Source: Tritonibacter mobilis
Lineage (GTDB): Bacteria; Pseudomonadota; Alphaproteobacteria; Rhodobacterales; Rhodobacteraceae
DNA: 64,000 nucleotides
Reading direction: 5' to 3'
Assembly (NCBI RefSeq): GCF_001681715.1
Contig: NZ_LNWY01000015.1
Location: 1-64,000 of the forward strand
Both the position numbers and the translations under genes were made by a program. Position 1 is the stretch's first letter. Each line of letters starts with the position of its first letter. The notes below the pieces were generated by a model. That model was given only the letters and a program-made list of their open reading frames with translations, was not told the DNA's origin and did not search any database. Positions 62,399 to 64,000 of this stretch are shown piece by piece.

Positions 62399-63643
62399 AT
62401 GTCCGAAATTCTGGTTCTGGGGGGCGGCATGGTGGGTATCGCAACCGCGCTGGAGTTGCAGGCGCGGGGGCATGCGGTCACGGTTGTTGACCGCAAGCCA
62501 CCGGGACAAGAGACGAGCTATGGCAACGCGGGCCTCATTCAGGCCGAAGCTGCCGAGCCCTATGCGATGCCTCGCGCACTGCCAGAGATTCTGGATATCA
62601 TTCTGGGGCGCAGCAACGATGTGGTGTGGTCGCCGCGCGGGGTTTTCAGCCAGTTGCCCGCACTCTGGCAATACTACCGCTATTCGCACCCCCGTCGCCA
62701 TCAAGTGCTGTCGCAGCCCAACGCGCAACTGATCCGCAGCGCCTGCGCCGATCACAACCGCTGGATCACGCTTGCGGGGGCTGAGGATCTGATGGCGCAT
62801 GATGGCTATCTGTCGGTGTTTCAGGACGCGGCAGAATTTGACGCTATGGCGAATGATCTTGACCGGCTGCGACACAGCTACGGCATCGACAGCGCCACCC
62901 TGAGTGGTGCGGACCTCTGTAAAGCGGAGCCTTTGTATCAAACCCCGCCCGCAGGCGCGATCCATTGGCGCGAAGTCTGGAGCTGTGCGGCCCCCGGCGA
63001 ACTCGTCACGCGGTACGCGGAACTGTTCCAGAGACAGGGCGGCGCCATCCGCATTGGCGATGCCAGCACGCTGCGCCGTGCGGGCCACGCTTGGGAGGTG
63101 CAGACCGACACGGAGCAGGTGAGCGGCGAACATGCGGTCATCGCACTCGGGCCTTGGACGCCGCCACTGCTGGCGCAACTGGGCTACCGGGTGCGGATGA
63201 TCATGAAACACGGCGCGCACCGGATGTACCCAAAGGCCCCAACGCTGCGCCGCCCGATCTTTGATGCCTGCCACGGGGTTGTGCTCTGCAGTATGCGGGG
63301 TGGCTTGCGGATGACCTGCGGTGTGGCGCTGGAGGCCTCGGGCCGGGTGCCGGATGTGCGCCAGCTTGATCGCGCGGCCAAGGGGATACCGGCCTATATG
63401 GATCTCGGCGCGGCAGAGCCGGGGCCGATCTGGCGCGGCACACGGCCCTTTCTGCCCGATATGCTGCCCATGATCGGTGCTGCCCCGCGACATGACCGCC
63501 TCTGGTTTCATTTTGGCCATGGGCACCAAGGGTTTACCCTCGGCCCCACAACCGCACGTCATCTCGCCAATCTGATCGACGGCGGTGACGCGGGGCCGGT
63601 GGCCGCGTTCCTGCCAGAACACCGCCCCAGTGTTTTAATGTGA
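62399..63643 (+). CDS. FAD-dependent D-amino-acid dehydrogenase-like oxidoreductase
   Basis: The 414-aa protein starts at ATG 62399 with GAGGAG 9 nt upstream. It has the FAD motif 'EILVLGGGMVGIATALELQA' (GGGxxG 8-13) and the DadA-type 'SYGNAGLIQAEAAEPYAMP'. The C-terminus 'WFHFGHGHQGFTLGPTTARH' is the FAD-contact signature. The DadA family oxidises D-amino acids to imino acids with electrons to the quinone pool. RidA upstream fits imine processing. The exact substrate is unknown, possibly the de-acylated product of the amidohydrolase. Confidence 0.9.
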   Translation: MSEILVLGGGMVGIATALELQARGHAVTVVDRKPPGQETSYGNAGLIQAEAAEPYAMPRALPEILDIILGRSNDVVWSPRGVFSQLPALWQYYRYSHPRRHQVLSQPNAQLIRSACADHNRWITLAGAEDLMAHDGYLSVFQDAAEFDAMANDLDRLRHSYGIDSATLSGADLCKAEPLYQTPPAGAIHWREVWSCAAPGELVTRYAELFQRQGGAIRIGDASTLRRAGHAWEVQTDTEQVSGEHAVIALGPWTPPLLAQLGYRVRMIMKHGAHRMYPKAPTLRRPIFDACHGVVLCSMRGGLRMTCGVALEASGRVPDVRQLDRAAKGIPAYMDLGAAEPGPIWRGTRPFLPDMLPMIGAAPRHDRLWFHFGHGHQGFTLGPTTARHLANLIDGGDAGPVAAFLPEHRPSVLM

Positions 63644-63670
63644 CGACTTGGTCGTGACAGCGCAGGCGGT

Positions 63671-64000
63671 CTAGGCGCGCAGCCGTTCGCCTTTGGGATC
63701 AAAGGGTGGCTCAGCAAGGATCACCGCCCGGTGGGGGCGGCCCAGCACCATCACCTCCACCTCATCGCCGGGTTGCGCTCCCTTCACATAGCCAAGCGCC
63801 AGCGACATGCCGACCGTGTAGCCATAGGTGCCCGAGGTCACCCGGCCAATGCCGTGCCCATCCTTGAAAATAGGCTCGCCCCCCGTTGCATCGGCATTGG
63901 AGGCCGTCACATCCTCATCATTGAGCTGCAACAGAACCAATTCCTCGCGCGCGGGCGTGGCCAATGCGGCTTCGGCGGCAGATTTGTTGAGGAACTCCTT
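63671..64000 (-). CDS. C-terminus of a GcvT-domain protein (sarcosine/dimethylglycine dehydrogenase-like), cut by window edge
   Basis: Only the last 109 residues are in the window; the gene continues to the right. The sequence 'GRVTSGTYGYTVGMSLALGY' with 'DPKGERLRA' at the end is the C-terminal GcvT barrel of aminomethyltransferase-like proteins, often fused to an FAD oxidoreductase in sarcosine or dimethylglycine dehydrogenases. Such enzymes demethylate methylated amines with tetrahydrofolate. It is convergent with the DadA-like gene and may belong to the same catabolic theme, though on the other strand. Confidence 0.85.
   Translation of the reverse strand, partial: KEFLNKSAAEAALATPAREELVLLQLNDEDVTASNADATGGEPIFKDGHGIGRVTSGTYGYTVGMSLALGYVKGAQPGDEVEVMVLGRPHRAVILAEPPFDPKGERLRA

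Overview
The window looks like chromosomal core sequence of a marine Rhodobacteraceae/Roseobacter-group alphaproteobacterium. The evidence is the high GC content, the F1 ATP synthase operon without the Fo genes, the rib-nusB cluster, a tRNA-His that lacks an encoded G-1 and carries A73, a GTTC-N7-GTTC (alphaproteobacterial) LexA box, CtrA-type TTAA-N7-TTAAC boxes, and Roseobacter-type genes such as DctPQM TRAP transporters, BCCT, MmcB, DUF2125 and an H-type lectin after atpC. The genus cannot be fixed from the sequence alone. I see no phage, integrase, insertion sequence, rRNA or CRISPR array.

Layout. Positions 1-2113 (minus) hold two capsule/polysaccharide export genes. 2410-6353 is a riboflavin operon (ribE, an unknown gene, ribBX, ribH) ending in nusB. 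A universal stress protein and a BCCT compatible-solute transporter follow (6631-8737). 8924-13500 holds small conserved genes, an SOS-controlled mmcB, tRNA-His and rluD. 13739-18733 is a more accessory stretch: a low-GC orphan ORF, a sulfatase with a divergent IclR regulator, a DAO-type oxidoreductase and a rhodanese. At 18849-21045 an LpxR-like outer-membrane protein and a Hint-domain protein each have a CtrA-type box upstream. rpsD, a PA14-like secreted protein, GNAT, Lrp and a class-V aminotransferase lead to hisC-tyrC-extensin, three genes joined by 4-base start/stop overlaps.

30676-34224 is the most intriguing locus. It is a two-gene MotA/TolQ-like plus MotB/OmpA-like stator pair whose B subunit carries a coiled coil of about 600 residues between its membrane helix and its peptidoglycan-binding domain. 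It is followed by a small winged-helix gene, a MASE1-like membrane protein, clpA and gloB. 40270-45133 is atpHAGDC followed by an H-type lectin gene. 45699-49119 has a DUF2306 membrane protein behind a tandem palindromic operator, and a copper ATPase gene with a 19-bp-spacer MerR/CueR-type promoter.

49245-56579 contains a secreted protein of unknown function, an EamA exporter, prs, a thioredoxin-fold isomerase-like gene, an alpha/beta hydrolase, a YcgN-type cysteine-cluster protein and ribF. The end (56708-64000) is a catabolic island: a divergent LysR regulator, a DctPQM TRAP transporter, an HDAC/acetylpolyamine-type amidohydrolase, RidA, a DadA-like oxidase, and the C-terminus of a GcvT-domain protein. 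Together they suggest uptake, deacylation, oxidation and imine clearance of an acylated amine or amino acid.

Intergenic DNA carries two copies of a 124-bp multi-palindrome repeat (3907 and 21087) and two other hairpin clusters (25514 and 28861).
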